A stretch of DNA of 9,733 bases, taken from positions 1 through 9,733 of the forward strand of contig DATFXF010000211.1 in the NCBI GenBank assembly GCA_035258565.1. Reading direction: 5' to 3'. The translations under genes and the position numbers were made by a program. Positions 1 through 7,303 of this stretch are shown piece after piece (position 1 is the first letter of the stretch; every line of letters starts with the position of its first letter). Under the pieces are notes generated by a model that saw nothing but the letters and a program-made list of their open reading frames with translations, was not told the origin of the DNA and did no database searches. The stretch comes from DATFXF01 sp035258565 (lineage in GTDB: Bacteria > Acidobacteriota > Terriglobia > Acidiferrales > UBA7541).

Positions 1-310
1 CTTTCGTGACCGGCAAAATGATTAGGCTACCCGCCTCCCTGAACTGGAGGGAGTTCGCATAACTCATCATGGTTTTCCATGACCGAAGAGATGCTTGGTG
101 GGTAACACCGAATTGATGACGTGACACGGGCTGAGCGAGTAGGGTGAACACCGATCAAAGGAATCAATACCGACCGCCGAGCAAACGGGCACCTTTCGCG
201 CGGAGGGGTGAGTGTGCTCGAACGGAGCAAAAATAGAGGAAAAAGAAAAGGAAAAAACCGCTTGACACGGCCGGCGTCCTTAGAGATGAGTCGCTACCGC
301 TGGCCGGGCG
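1..310. other. left flank without a convincing gene
   Basis: This stretch lies downstream of the OPT transporter gene. No RNA gene or complete plausible protein was recognised. Between 35 and 56 there are two mutually exclusive short hairpins: CTCCCT (35-40) pairs with AGGGAG (48-53), and GAACT (41-45) pairs with AGTTC (52-56). A minus-strand reading frame is open from ATG codons at about 66-71 to the left edge (23 codons visible, starting MMSYANSLQF) with fairly GC-rich third positions, so a gene could begin here and leave the window. It has no clear Shine-Dalgarno sequence. A different minus frame (27-230) encodes a basic, low-complexity peptide that looks non-coding. Confidence 0.4.
229..272 (-). 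terminator. possible weak terminator after the OPT gene
   Basis: Bases 229-257 are almost pure purine on the plus strand (one T in 29), which gives a long U-rich RNA on the minus strand just after the transporter gene. It is preceded in the direction of transcription by a weak stem in which CCG (268-270 read in reverse) pairs with CGG (258-260), extended by two G-U pairs. The stem is too short for a confident intrinsic terminator. The position and the U-rich tail are the only support. Confidence 0.25.
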
Positions 311-2353
311 TCACTCGGGCAGGCGTTTCCGCAAGGGAGTGCGCAGAAGCGTGAAGGCCACGACGCCAAACACGATCAAGGATAACCGCCCCCCCCAGCG
401 CGCAAGAAGCGGGAGTTCCCCTTTCCCCGTCAGCAGCCGGGTCACGGAAAAATCGGGGAAGCCAAACTTCTCCGCGGCGATGAAGGCCACCGAGAGGACA
501 ATGGCGAGGATGGCTTCGCCAGCAATGAATCCTGAGGCCAGCAGCGTTCCACGCTGTTCATAGGCCTCCCTGCCGGCCGGTGAAAGCCTTCGCCCCTGAG
601 CGATGCGATCGGCCAGCCACTTCAACACACCACCCACGAATATGGCAGAGGTGGTTTCAAACGGCAGGTACATCCCCACGGCAATCAGCATGGGCGCGGG
701 CGCATCGATCAGGATCAGCCCGATCCCGAAGACGCAACCCATGACCACCAGCCCCCAGGCCATTTCGCCGCCGACAATGCCTTTTGCCAGCACAGCCATC
801 AAACCGGCTTGCGGGGCGGGCAAGGCGCGGCTCCCGATGACATAAGCCTTGTGCAGCGCCATAATCGGAAACATTAGAAAAAACGCCAGGACGGTGACGC
901 TGATCACCTCCGCCACTTGCATCTTCCACGGCGTGCCGCCCAGCAGGAAGCCCACCTTGAGGTCTTGAATCAAGCTGCCGGAAACCGAGCAGGAGATGCA
1001 CACGACCGAGGCCACTCCGAGCACCGCAGCAACGCCTGCGAGACCGCGGACACCAACGCTTACCATCAACAGGGCAGCAATCACGAGCGCCGAGAGTGTG
1101 AGTCCCGAGGTGGGCTGGTTGCTGCTGCCGATCAGCCCCACGAGGTACCCTCCCACAGCCGAAAGGACGAATCCGGTGACCGTCATCACCAGAGCCGCAA
1201 GCACCGAGGCCCCCACCTGACCCGTGAATCGGTAGTAGATGAGCCCGATGGGAACGACCAGGGCAGCGATGGAAATCACGATCCAGCGCGGGGGGATATC
1301 CTGGTCCAAACGATTTTCGACCGCGGCAGCGGCCGCGTGGCCGCGCACCTCGATGGCCCCGCGCAGCGAAGCCCACAACGACTCCCGCATCGAATAGAGC
1401 GTGTAGACCGCCGAAACCAGCATCGCACCCACCGCCATGGGCCGAACGACGTTGTACCAGACGCTCGAACTGAGCACGGCCCACGACGCGGGCACACCCG
1501 CTGGCGAAGCCAAGCGGCGCGGGAGGTCGGGATCGATGAAAAGCACCAGCGGAATCAAGACCCACCAGGCAAACACGGTGCCCGAGAAATTGATAGCCGA
1601 GAGTCGCGGCCCGATGATGTAGCCGATGCCCATCAGGGCCGGCGAAGCAGAGGGCGTAGCATATGGCATCCCCCCGGTGGCGGCCACCGAGCCGATCGGC
1701 TTTTTGTCAAAGTCAAAATGGCTGATCACCGCACGCGGAAAAGCGAGGAAGCCGCCCATGGAATCGCGGAAGATTTCGAACCCGCGGCTGTTGGTAAAGA
1801 ACTGAAGTAGGGCGCCGAGCCCCAGGGCACCGAACACATACCGCGGCGCGTCGGTCGCGCCGTGCTGGCCCGCCTTGACAATTTCTGCGCAGGCGGTGGC
1901 TTCCGGAAACGGCAGGTCCGACTCCACGCAGAGTGGCCGGCGCAGGAGAATGATGAAAAAGATGCCGAGCAGGCCGCCCGCCAGCAGCATCACGACCGAT
2001 TCCCAGAAGTGGCCTGCAAAATCTGGCCAGACGGCCTGTCCGCCGATCTCCACCAGCAGAAAAGCCGGAATGGTAAATGCGGCGCCGGCGACCAGCGCTT
2101 CCCCGACGGAAGCGGCGGTGCGGGTGAGGTTCTGCTCGAGTACCCCACCGCGAAAAAACGGCAGCCGGAAAACGGCGATGGCGATCACCGCCGCGGGAAT
2201 GGTGGCCGCAATGGTCTGGCCGGCCTTGAACGCCAGATAGGCGTTCGCGGCGCCGAACAAGGCCGACAGGAGGACTCCCAGCAGCACGGCCTTCAGCGTC
2301 ATCTCTGGTTCTTGAGAATCTGCCGACACGTAAGGCTTGAACTCTTTGGTCAT
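311..2353 (-). CDS. OPT-family oligopeptide/metal-chelate transporter
   Basis: This is a 680-residue polytopic inner-membrane protein of the oligopeptide transporter (OPT) family, whose members import small peptides or metal chelates, probably with protons. Family signs are the first helix with NAYLAFKAGQTIAATIPAAV (about 37-56), a GSSNQPTSGLTLSAL segment near 410, a cytosolic-type SGSLIQDLKVGFLLGGTP segment near 460, and APMLIAVGMYLPFETTSAIF with GGVLKWLADR near 555-585. About 14-16 hydrophobic segments are visible and the length is typical of bacterial OPT proteins. The substrate cannot be read from sequence. It is the last gene of the four-gene minus-strand unit, 99 bases behind the ABC ATPase. 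The ATG start directly precedes a short hydrophilic N-terminus; the only Shine-Dalgarno-like sequence (GGGAG) lies rather far upstream. Family assignment is firm, and the role in this operon is inferred. Confidence 0.93.
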   Translation of the reverse strand: MTKEFKPYVSADSQEPEMTLKAVLLGVLLSALFGAANAYLAFKAGQTIAATIPAAVIAIAVFRLPFFRGGVLEQNLTRTAASVGEALVAGAAFTIPAFLLVEIGGQAVWPDFAGHFWESVVMLLAGGLLGIFFIILLRRPLCVESDLPFPEATACAEIVKAGQHGATDAPRYVFGALGLGALLQFFTNSRGFEIFRDSMGGFLAFPRAVISHFDFDKKPIGSVAATGGMPYATPSASPALMGIGYIIGPRLSAINFSGTVFAWWVLIPLVLFIDPDLPRRLASPAGVPASWAVLSSSVWYNVVRPMAVGAMLVSAVYTLYSMRESLWASLRGAIEVRGHAAAAAVENRLDQDIPPRWIVISIAALVVPIGLIYYRFTGQVGASVLAALVMTVTGFVLSAVGGYLVGLIGSSNQPTSGLTLSALVIAALLMVSVGVRGLAGVAAVLGVASVVCISCSVSGSLIQDLKVGFLLGGTPWKMQVAEVISVTVLAFFLMFPIMALHKAYVIGSRALPAPQAGLMAVLAKGIVGGEMAWGLVVMGCVFGIGLILIDAPAPMLIAVGMYLPFETTSAIFVGGVLKWLADRIAQGRRLSPAGREAYEQRGTLLASGFIAGEAILAIVLSVAFIAAEKFGFPDFSVTRLLTGKGELPLLARWGGRLSLIVFGVVAFTLLRTPLRKRLPE

Positions 2354-2423
2354 CTCGGTGTCCGCTCCCGTTGCTCAATTGTCTTTCCGAGACGCGTGGT
2401 CACCCGCACGAGAGGAGATCGCC

Positions 2424-2453
2424 AGCCGATTCGAGAACAGTCCCCGACCGGCT
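2424..2453 (-). other. intercistronic hairpin between ATPase and OPT genes
   Basis: An imperfect stem-loop touches the ATPase stop codon. On the minus strand AGCCG pairs with CGGCT (2449-2453 with 2424-2428), and an inner helix of CGGGG with TCTCG, using G-U pairs, closes a short loop; a small asymmetric internal loop separates the two helices. No U-run follows, so it is not a standard terminator. It could protect the upstream message or lower expression of the transporter relative to the ATPase. Only base pairing supports it. Confidence 0.3.
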
Positions 2454-3265
2454 CACGCGGTCACATCCAGTCGAGGGATGAGTTCGTCTTGCAGGCGGAA
2501 ATTCCTGAGGAAGGGGTCGCTCGTGGCCTCAAACTCGGCCCAGGTGCCGAAGAAGGCGGCCCGACCCTCGTGCAGGAAGACGACACTGTCGGCCAGCTTT
2601 TTTGCCAAGTGGGTATCGTGGGTAACAACGACCGAAGTCTTCCGGAATTTCTCCTTGAGCTTCAGGATCAGATCGCTGGTGTGCGCGGCCATCAGCGGAT
2701 CGACCATGGTTGTCGGTTCGTCGTAGAGGATGGCCTCCGGGTCCTGGGCCAGCGCTCGCGCAATGGCTACAGCACGCTTCATGCCCGTGCTCAACTCGGA
2801 GGGAAGCTTCTGGGCGTACTCCGCTACCTCCAGCATCTCCATCAACTCCCGCACGCGTGCCTCGATTTGTTCGGCGGAGAGATCGCCGCGTTCCTCGAGC
2901 GGGAAGGCGATGTTTTCCCAAACGCTCAGCGAGTCAAACAGCGCGCCGGACTGAAACACCATCGTCACTCGCCGGCGGATGAGGATGAGTTGGTCCTCGG
3001 TCCAGTCGGTGATATCCTCTCCCGCTACAATGACGCGCCCGGCGTCGGGCTTCAGGAAGCCGAGGATATGCTTCAGTGTGACCGATTTCCCGACTCCGCT
3101 GCGGCCGAGGATGACGCACGTCTCGCCCTGATCCACATAGAAGCTGACCTCGTCGAGGACCACATGGTCGTCGAATGCCTTCGTCACACTGCGAAACTCG
3201 ATGTAATGCTCACTGGCTACCTTGCCCACGCCGAGATTCTCCATGGCCAGCGTCGGTTCATGCAC
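2453..3265 (-). CDS. MlaF-like ABC transporter ATP-binding protein
   Basis: This is a 270-residue cytoplasmic ATPase of the Mla/MCE lipid-transport type, which normally powers an MlaE permease moving phospholipid or other lipids across the envelope. Walker A is GRSGVGKS (54-61). The Q-loop region MVFQSGALFDSLSVWENIAF (102-121) is characteristic of the MlaF/Ttg2A group. The signature is ELSTGMKRAVAIARAL (157-172), with Thr where LSGGM-type ATPases have Gly. Walker B is AILYDEP (178-184, Glu183 catalytic), followed by a D-loop with VDP and the switch His216 in VVVTHD. All ATPase motifs are present, so it should be active. No permease, MCE-domain or periplasmic partner lies within the window. 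The start is uncertain: the ATG at 3265 has a weak ribosome site, while an in-frame GTG at 3229 has GGAG nine bases upstream and lies closer to the conserved core (IEFRSVTKAF). The gene follows the response regulator by 51 bases and probably shares its transcript. Confidence 0.9.
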   Translation of the reverse strand: MHEPTLAMENLGVGKVASEHYIEFRSVTKAFDDHVVLDEVSFYVDQGETCVILGRSGVGKSVTLKHILGFLKPDAGRVIVAGEDITDWTEDQLILIRRRVTMVFQSGALFDSLSVWENIAFPLEERGDLSAEQIEARVRELMEMLEVAEYAQKLPSELSTGMKRAVAIARALAQDPEAILYDEPTTMVDPLMAAHTSDLILKLKEKFRKTSVVVTHDTHLAKKLADSVVFLHEGRAAFFGTWAEFEATSDPFLRNFRLQDELIPRLDVTA

Positions 3266-3316
3266 TCTATTCTTGAATAGGCGTTCCCGGGAAGCAAACC
3301 GTTTCGACCCAGGTCC

Positions 3317-4702
3317 TCATCCCTTTCCCGGCCGCTGGATGTCCAATTCACGCAGCTTCTCCTGCAGGCTCTGGCGGTGGAGACCGATCGCCCGCGCCGT
3401 GCGGGAGACATTCCAGCGATATTCTTCGAGCTTCCCCCTCAGATAGGCGACCTCGAACTTGCGTTTCGCCTCGCGGAAGTCTGGCTCGGCGAGCAGCAGA
3501 TCGCGGTGGGGACTGCCCGGCAGGCTCGTGAGCGGCTGGCCACTCGGGATCTCCTCGGGCAAGTCTTTAAGTCCGATCTCCTCCCCACGGGCAAGGATGA
3601 GGCTGCGCTCAAGCGCGTTCTTGAGCTCCCGGATGTTGCCCGGCCAGTCGTAGCGAACCAGCGCCTCCATCGCCTCGCGCGTTAGCCGCGCCGAGCGACC
3701 ATGACGACGTGCATGGAGCTTGAGAAACGCCTCGGCGAGCACGGGAATATCTTCTCGGCGCGCGCGGAGCGGCGGCAGCTCGATCGTCACCACACGCAGA
3801 CGGTAATAGAGGTCCTCACGGAAGCGCCCCGCGGCGATCTCCTCGGGCAGGTTGCGATGCGTCGCGCTGATCACGGAAACGTCCACATGGATCGATTCGG
3901 TGGCGCCCAAACGTTCGATCGTCCGATTCTCGAGTGCGCGCAGCACTTTTGCCTGGGTCACCGGGTTCATGTCGCCGATTTCGTCGAGGAAAAGCGTGCC
4001 CGTCGAAGCCAGCTCGAACTTGCCCTTCTTCTGCTGCACGGCGCCAGTGAAGGCACCCTTCTCGTAGCCGAAGAGCTCCGACTCGATCAGGTTTTCCGGC
4101 AGAGCCGCGCAGTTCACGGCCACAAACGGTCGTCCGGCGCGCGACGAACGATTATGGATCTCCTGCGCGAGAAGATCCTTCCCGCTCCCGCTCTCGCCTA
4201 GGATCAGCACCGTGGTATCCGCGGCGGCGACGCGCTCGGCCAGTTCGAAGACGCGGCGCATCGCCGCGCTGGTGCCCAGCAGAGGCCCGAACTGGCCCTC
4301 GGTGACGAGCCGCTGCCGCAGCCGCTTATTTTCCTCCTCGAGCTCAACCAACTTCACCAGGTTGGCCACGCGCTTGCGCAGCTCTTCCACGTCAAAACCT
4401 TTCACGAGATAATCGCTGGCCCCCGCCTTCAACGCCTCGAGCGCGGTCCGGGCGGTATCGAGCGCGGAAACGACGAGCACCGGCAGTTCGTGGCCCTGCT
4501 CGCCGAGCCAGTGCAACACCGCCAGGCCATCCTCGCCGGGCATGACCACATCGAGCAGGACGACGTCCGGGCGCTCCCGTAGCACGGCTTCCCGCGCCGC
4601 TGCCGCCGTCTCTGCTTCCGCAATGCGGTACTTATGCTCGAGCGCGCGGCGCATCCCGTAGCGCGCCGCGGGCTCGTCATCCACAATCAAGATGGTTCGC
4701 AT
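3317..4702 (-). CDS. sigma-54-dependent NtrC-family response regulator
   Basis: This is a 461-residue transcription activator. The receiver domain (about 1-118) has acidic residues D8 and D9, phospho-acceptor D51 (VVLLD), Ser79 in VVSA and Lys101. Lys101 is followed by Gly (YLVKGFD) where receivers usually have Pro. A short coiled segment (LEEENKRLRQRL) leads into the AAA+ domain (about 138-370), with Walker A GESGSGKD (169-176), the sigma-54 contact loop GAFTGA (216-221), Walker B TLFLDEIGDM (236-245) and the RFREDLYYRL element (293-302). A Fis-type helix-turn-helix closes the protein (about 430-452, NVSRTARAIGLHRQSLQEKL). It should use ATP to open sigma-54 promoters after phosphorylation by the neighbouring kinase. 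The start at 4702 gives the standard MRTILIVDDE beginning, with AAGGA five bases upstream. An in-frame start at 4762 would add 20 atypical residues and overlap the kinase. The target genes are unknown. Confidence 0.94.
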   Translation of the reverse strand: MRTILIVDDEPAARYGMRRALEHKYRIAEAETAAAAREAVLRERPDVVLLDVVMPGEDGLAVLHWLGEQGHELPVLVVSALDTARTALEALKAGASDYLVKGFDVEELRKRVANLVKLVELEEENKRLRQRLVTEGQFGPLLGTSAAMRRVFELAERVAAADTTVLILGESGSGKDLLAQEIHNRSSRAGRPFVAVNCAALPENLIESELFGYEKGAFTGAVQQKKGKFELASTGTLFLDEIGDMNPVTQAKVLRALENRTIERLGATESIHVDVSVISATHRNLPEEIAAGRFREDLYYRLRVVTIELPPLRARREDIPVLAEAFLKLHARRHGRSARLTREAMEALVRYDWPGNIRELKNALERSLILARGEEIGLKDLPEEIPSGQPLTSLPGSPHRDLLLAEPDFREAKRKFEVAYLRGKLEEYRWNVSRTARAIGLHRQSLQEKLRELDIQRPGKG

Positions 4703-4751
4703 GATGGTCCTTCTCCCGCCAAAGCCCGCACACGGGGCTAGGATAGGGTTT

Positions 4752-6719
4752 CTACTCCGCAACGGGCAGCGTCACGGTGAACCGCGTTCCGTGACCGTCC
4801 TCGACGGGGCTTTCCCAGCTGATTCTCCCTTCTATTTCCGCCAGCCGGCGCTCGACAATGGCCAAGCCCAAACCTGTCCCACTCGGCTTCGTGGTAAAAA
4901 ACGGCTCAAAGATCTTGCTGCGTAGCACGGGCGGAATTCCCGGGCCGTCGTCGGTGACTTCGAGCACCAGTATCGAGTTGCGCCGCTCCACGCGAACGTG
5001 CACCGAGCCGCCCTGCGGGAGAACCTCGATGGCATTCACCACCAGGTTCGAGAGCACGTCGCTCAACGCTTCCTCCGAGCCCCGCACAAACGTTTCCCTC
5101 TCCCCCCGTTCAAGGACAAGCCTCACGTTTCGGCGTTCGGCCTGGCGACTCAATAGGGCCACGAGATGGTCGGCCAGGGCCACCGCCGCGACGCGCTCCT
5201 GGCCAGCAGCTGAGCGCACGGGCGGCTGGGCGTAGCGCAGTAACTGCCCCAGCTTCAAGCTCAGCCGGTCGATCTCCGTGACCACCAGCTCCAAGTCCTT
5301 ACGCATGCTCGAGGGCAGTTCAGGATTCTCTAGCTGGAGCTCGACCAATGTCTTCATCGAGCCCAGCGGGTTTTTCAAGTTGTGCGAGATGCTGGCGGCC
5401 ATCTGGCCCACGAGCGCCAGGCGTTCGCGCTCAGCGAGCTCCCTTTCGAGTTTCAACTTCTCCTCGATCAGGCGGCACAGGTTGATCACCGCGGGTAGTT
5501 GCTCGGCCAGAAATTGCAGCGCCGCGTAGGTTTCGCCGGAGATTCGGGCAGCATAGGCCCTGGCCTCGAGCACCCCGATTTCGTCATCGGCTGTGCGCAG
5601 AGGAAAACGCACGGGCCGACCCGCGGCAGGCACTCGGGCTTCCTCGCGAGCAGGACGGCCGCGCAACCAGAGCCGCACCACGGCCAGTTCGAGCTCCTGC
5701 CGGATACGGCTTTCTAGGAACTCCACCAGCCTCGCGAGATCACCGCGATGGGCTTCCCGCTGGAGCTCGCTGCCCAGGCGTTGCAGGCGGCCCACCTGGC
5801 GCTCGAAGGTGTGGCGCAAGGCGCGCCCCACTCGCCGCTGGAGCGGCTCGAAGAAGACCACGAGAACAAACAGCAGGATGCTGGCCGTGGCATCGGGCGG
5901 CAGGGCCGGCTCCAACCACGTCTCCACTCGCCTCACCACACTCAAATAGAGCAGCGCAAGGAACGCTGCCGAGACGGCATAGACCAGGTTCCGCTGCCCA
6001 CCGATCTCGAGAAAATTGAAACGCAGCATGAAGTAGCCTAGCAGCGAGCTGGGCACGAGCGCTGCGAGCATCACCGCCGTGGCCAACGCCGCCGACCAGG
6101 CCGGGGCGTGCAGTCTGCCCAGGCAGTAGGTGTAAATCACAAGAGCGCAGGTCGTGCCGAAGAAAATCATCAGCGCGCCATGGAACTGTTGCTGCCTTTT
6201 GTCCGCGGCACGCCTCTGAAACCGGCGCTGAAAGATGACACAGGCGAAGAGCGCGGCTCCCAGCCACAGGCTGTAGGAAAAGCCGACCCCGCTGCCTGGC
6301 TGGAGAAACTCAAAACGAAGGCTTTCGAACAGGCGCGGGGAGGCCACCGGAGCGAAATAGGCCAGGGGGAGGTAAGCGGCCCACACCACGGCCTGAAGCC
6401 AGACGGGCCAAGCCCCACCGGAGGTGTGTTCATAAGCCGCGTGCAGATGCACGAGCAGCGGCGGAAGGAAACCGAGGCCAAGCGCCACCAAAACGACGGC
6501 GAAGGCCAAGGTGGCTGTGGGAGGATCCGGATAATAAAGCTGGGCGTTGAGCGCCAGCAACGCTCCGGCGTAGAACAGAAACAGCGCGAGCGCCAGGAAA
6601 AACAGCACCCGCTCAACCGTTCGCGGACGTCGGTAGCCGGCCACCAGGATCGCCAGGAAGAGATGGACCAACGTCCCAGCGGCAAAACCAACCAGACGAA
6701 TATAGACGAGGGCCATCAT
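4752..6719 (-). CDS. membrane-bound sensor histidine kinase
   Basis: With this start the kinase has 655 residues. The N-terminal half holds about nine hydrophobic helices (about 5-290) with the RFNFLEI...NLVY pattern seen at the end of 7TM-type sensor modules. A GAF-like linker follows (about 325-420), then a short coiled coil (EEKLKLERELAERERL). The HisKA dimerisation domain has SISHNLKNPLGSMKT with His446 as phospho-acceptor. The ATPase domain has the N box (LSNLVVNAIEVL), G1 (DDGPGIPP), F box (FEPFFTTKP) and G2 (GTGLGLAI). The residue after His446 is Asn, where HisKA kinases usually have Glu or Asp. The architecture and size resemble PrsK-type kinases, but no exosortase or PEP-CTERM gene is visible. 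It is the first gene of the minus-strand unit and the likely partner of the regulator 49 bases downstream. An in-frame ATG at 6782 would add 21 polar residues (MSPFSDSW...) not typical of this membrane protein; neither start has a good Shine-Dalgarno sequence. Confidence 0.92.
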   Translation of the reverse strand: MMALVYIRLVGFAAGTLVHLFLAILVAGYRRPRTVERVLFFLALALFLFYAGALLALNAQLYYPDPPTATLAFAVVLVALGLGFLPPLLVHLHAAYEHTSGGAWPVWLQAVVWAAYLPLAYFAPVASPRLFESLRFEFLQPGSGVGFSYSLWLGAALFACVIFQRRFQRRAADKRQQQFHGALMIFFGTTCALVIYTYCLGRLHAPAWSAALATAVMLAALVPSSLLGYFMLRFNFLEIGGQRNLVYAVSAAFLALLYLSVVRRVETWLEPALPPDATASILLFVLVVFFEPLQRRVGRALRHTFERQVGRLQRLGSELQREAHRGDLARLVEFLESRIRQELELAVVRLWLRGRPAREEARVPAAGRPVRFPLRTADDEIGVLEARAYAARISGETYAALQFLAEQLPAVINLCRLIEEKLKLERELAERERLALVGQMAASISHNLKNPLGSMKTLVELQLENPELPSSMRKDLELVVTEIDRLSLKLGQLLRYAQPPVRSAAGQERVAAVALADHLVALLSRQAERRNVRLVLERGERETFVRGSEEALSDVLSNLVVNAIEVLPQGGSVHVRVERRNSILVLEVTDDGPGIPPVLRSKIFEPFFTTKPSGTGLGLAIVERRLAEIEGRISWESPVEDGHGTRFTVTLPVAE

Positions 6720-6791
6720 CGTGGGATTGTAACGAGAGGCATCTGAGCAATACAATGGCCAACTGTCGGAAAAAGGCGACATAAATAAATG

Positions 6792-6797
6792 ATTATA
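6792..6797 (-). promoter_or_regulatory. candidate -10 box for the kinase operon
   Basis: A perfect TATAAT reads on the minus strand in an AT-rich patch (6781-6803) that stands out from the GC-rich surroundings. It would start transcription near 6785, leaving a leader of about 65 bases before the kinase start at 6719. This fits that start better than the ATG at 6782, which would be almost leaderless. No good -35 hexamer lies 16-18 bases upstream, so the call is tentative. Confidence 0.35.
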
Positions 6798-6859
6798 AAT
6801 AAGTGACTTGGAGCAGAAATTGGGACTGCTTGGGGATTTCTCGGGTGCCTGCTAATCGC

Positions 6860-6887
6860 TTGACAAGGAGATTCTTTCTGCTATATT
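6860..6887 (+). promoter_or_regulatory. sigma-70-type promoter of groESL
   Basis: The -35 box is TTGACA (6860-6865, perfect consensus) and the -10 box is TATATT (6882-6887), 16 bases apart. Transcription would begin near 6894, inside the CIRCE operator, leaving a leader of about 75 bases before groES. The -10 box overlaps the first bases of CIRCE, so repressor binding would block RNA polymerase. Confidence 0.85.
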
Positions 6888-6912
6888 AGCACTCGCTTCA
6901 GAGGAGTGCTAA
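6886..6912 (+). promoter_or_regulatory. CIRCE operator (HrcA binding site)
   Basis: This is a perfect copy of the CIRCE inverted repeat: TTAGCACTC (6886-6894), a nine-base spacer (6895-6903) and GAGTGCTAA (6904-6912). CIRCE is the known operator of the heat-shock repressor HrcA, whose folding depends on GroEL, giving feedback control of chaperonin synthesis. Its overlap with the -10 box and start point is the usual arrangement. hrcA is not in this window and would be expected elsewhere in the genome. Confidence 0.97.
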
Positions 6913-6970
6913 GCAGCATAGGCACTCCGCCAGGGCACATTCCGATTCATCGAACGGAGGCTAACGAAAG

Positions 6971-7291
6971 ATGGCTGTCAACGTAACCCCCCTGCATGAC
7001 CGCGTGTTAATCAGGCGGATCGAGGAAAAGGAGACCGTGAAGGGCGGCATCATCATCCCCGACACGGCCAAGGAGAAACCCCAGGAGGGCGAGGTGATCG
7101 CCGTCGGTGCTGGAAAGATCGAGAAGGGCCAACGGGTCCCGCTGGACGTTAAGGCGGGCGACCGAGTCCTGTTCGGCAAGTACAGTGGCACCGATATCAA
7201 GATCCAAGACGAGGAATACTTGATCCTTCGCGAGGAAGAAATCCTGGCGAAGATCGGCGGAGCCGCCAAGGCGGCGACGAGCAAGAAGTAA
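6971..7291 (+). CDS. groES: co-chaperonin GroES (Hsp10)
   Basis: This 106-residue subunit of the heptameric lid closes the GroEL folding chamber in the cytoplasm. It begins with the conserved VTPLHDRVLIRRIEEKE, followed by the mobile loop that contacts GroEL (about 20-38, TVKGGIIIPDTAKEKPQ), then GEVIAVGAGK and the core KAGDRVLFGKYSGTDIKI. It ends with the conserved EEYLILREEEILAKI. The length is slightly above the usual 95-97 because of a short basic Ala/Lys tail (AKAATSKK). GGAGG lies ten bases before the ATG. It is the first gene of the CIRCE-controlled operon, 78 bases before groEL. Confidence 0.98.
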   Translation: MAVNVTPLHDRVLIRRIEEKETVKGGIIIPDTAKEKPQEGEVIAVGAGKIEKGQRVPLDVKAGDRVLFGKYSGTDIKIQDEEYLILREEEILAKIGGAAKAATSKK

Positions 7292-7303
7292 CTTTCTCCG
7301 ACC

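Noticed and set aside
27..230. 67-codon minus-strand frame in the left flank
   Set aside because: Ser/Arg/Pro-rich, no ribosome site, no fold pattern, and it overlaps other equally short frames.
263..268. TTGACA hexamer on the plus strand
   Set aside because: No -10 box at the right spacing and no plus-strand gene downstream.
917..1810. 297-codon plus-strand open frame inside the OPT gene
   Set aside because: It is antisense to the transporter and its product is dominated by His, Arg, Asp and Gly without hydrophobic core patterns.
1862..3280. 472-codon plus-strand open frame opposite the ATPase and transporter genes
   Set aside because: It lies antisense to two genes with intact family motifs; its product is a Gln/Arg/His-rich sequence with no recognisable domain, as expected for a GC-rich antisense frame.
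4703..4762. 20-codon N-terminal extension of the response regulator
   Set aside because: The ATG at 4702 gives the standard receiver start with a good ribosome site; the extension is atypical and would overlap the kinase gene.
6783..6970. sigma-54 (-24/-12) promoter search in the divergent region
   Set aside because: No GG-N10-GC match in either direction resembled the consensus, so none is claimed despite the nearby sigma-54 activator gene.
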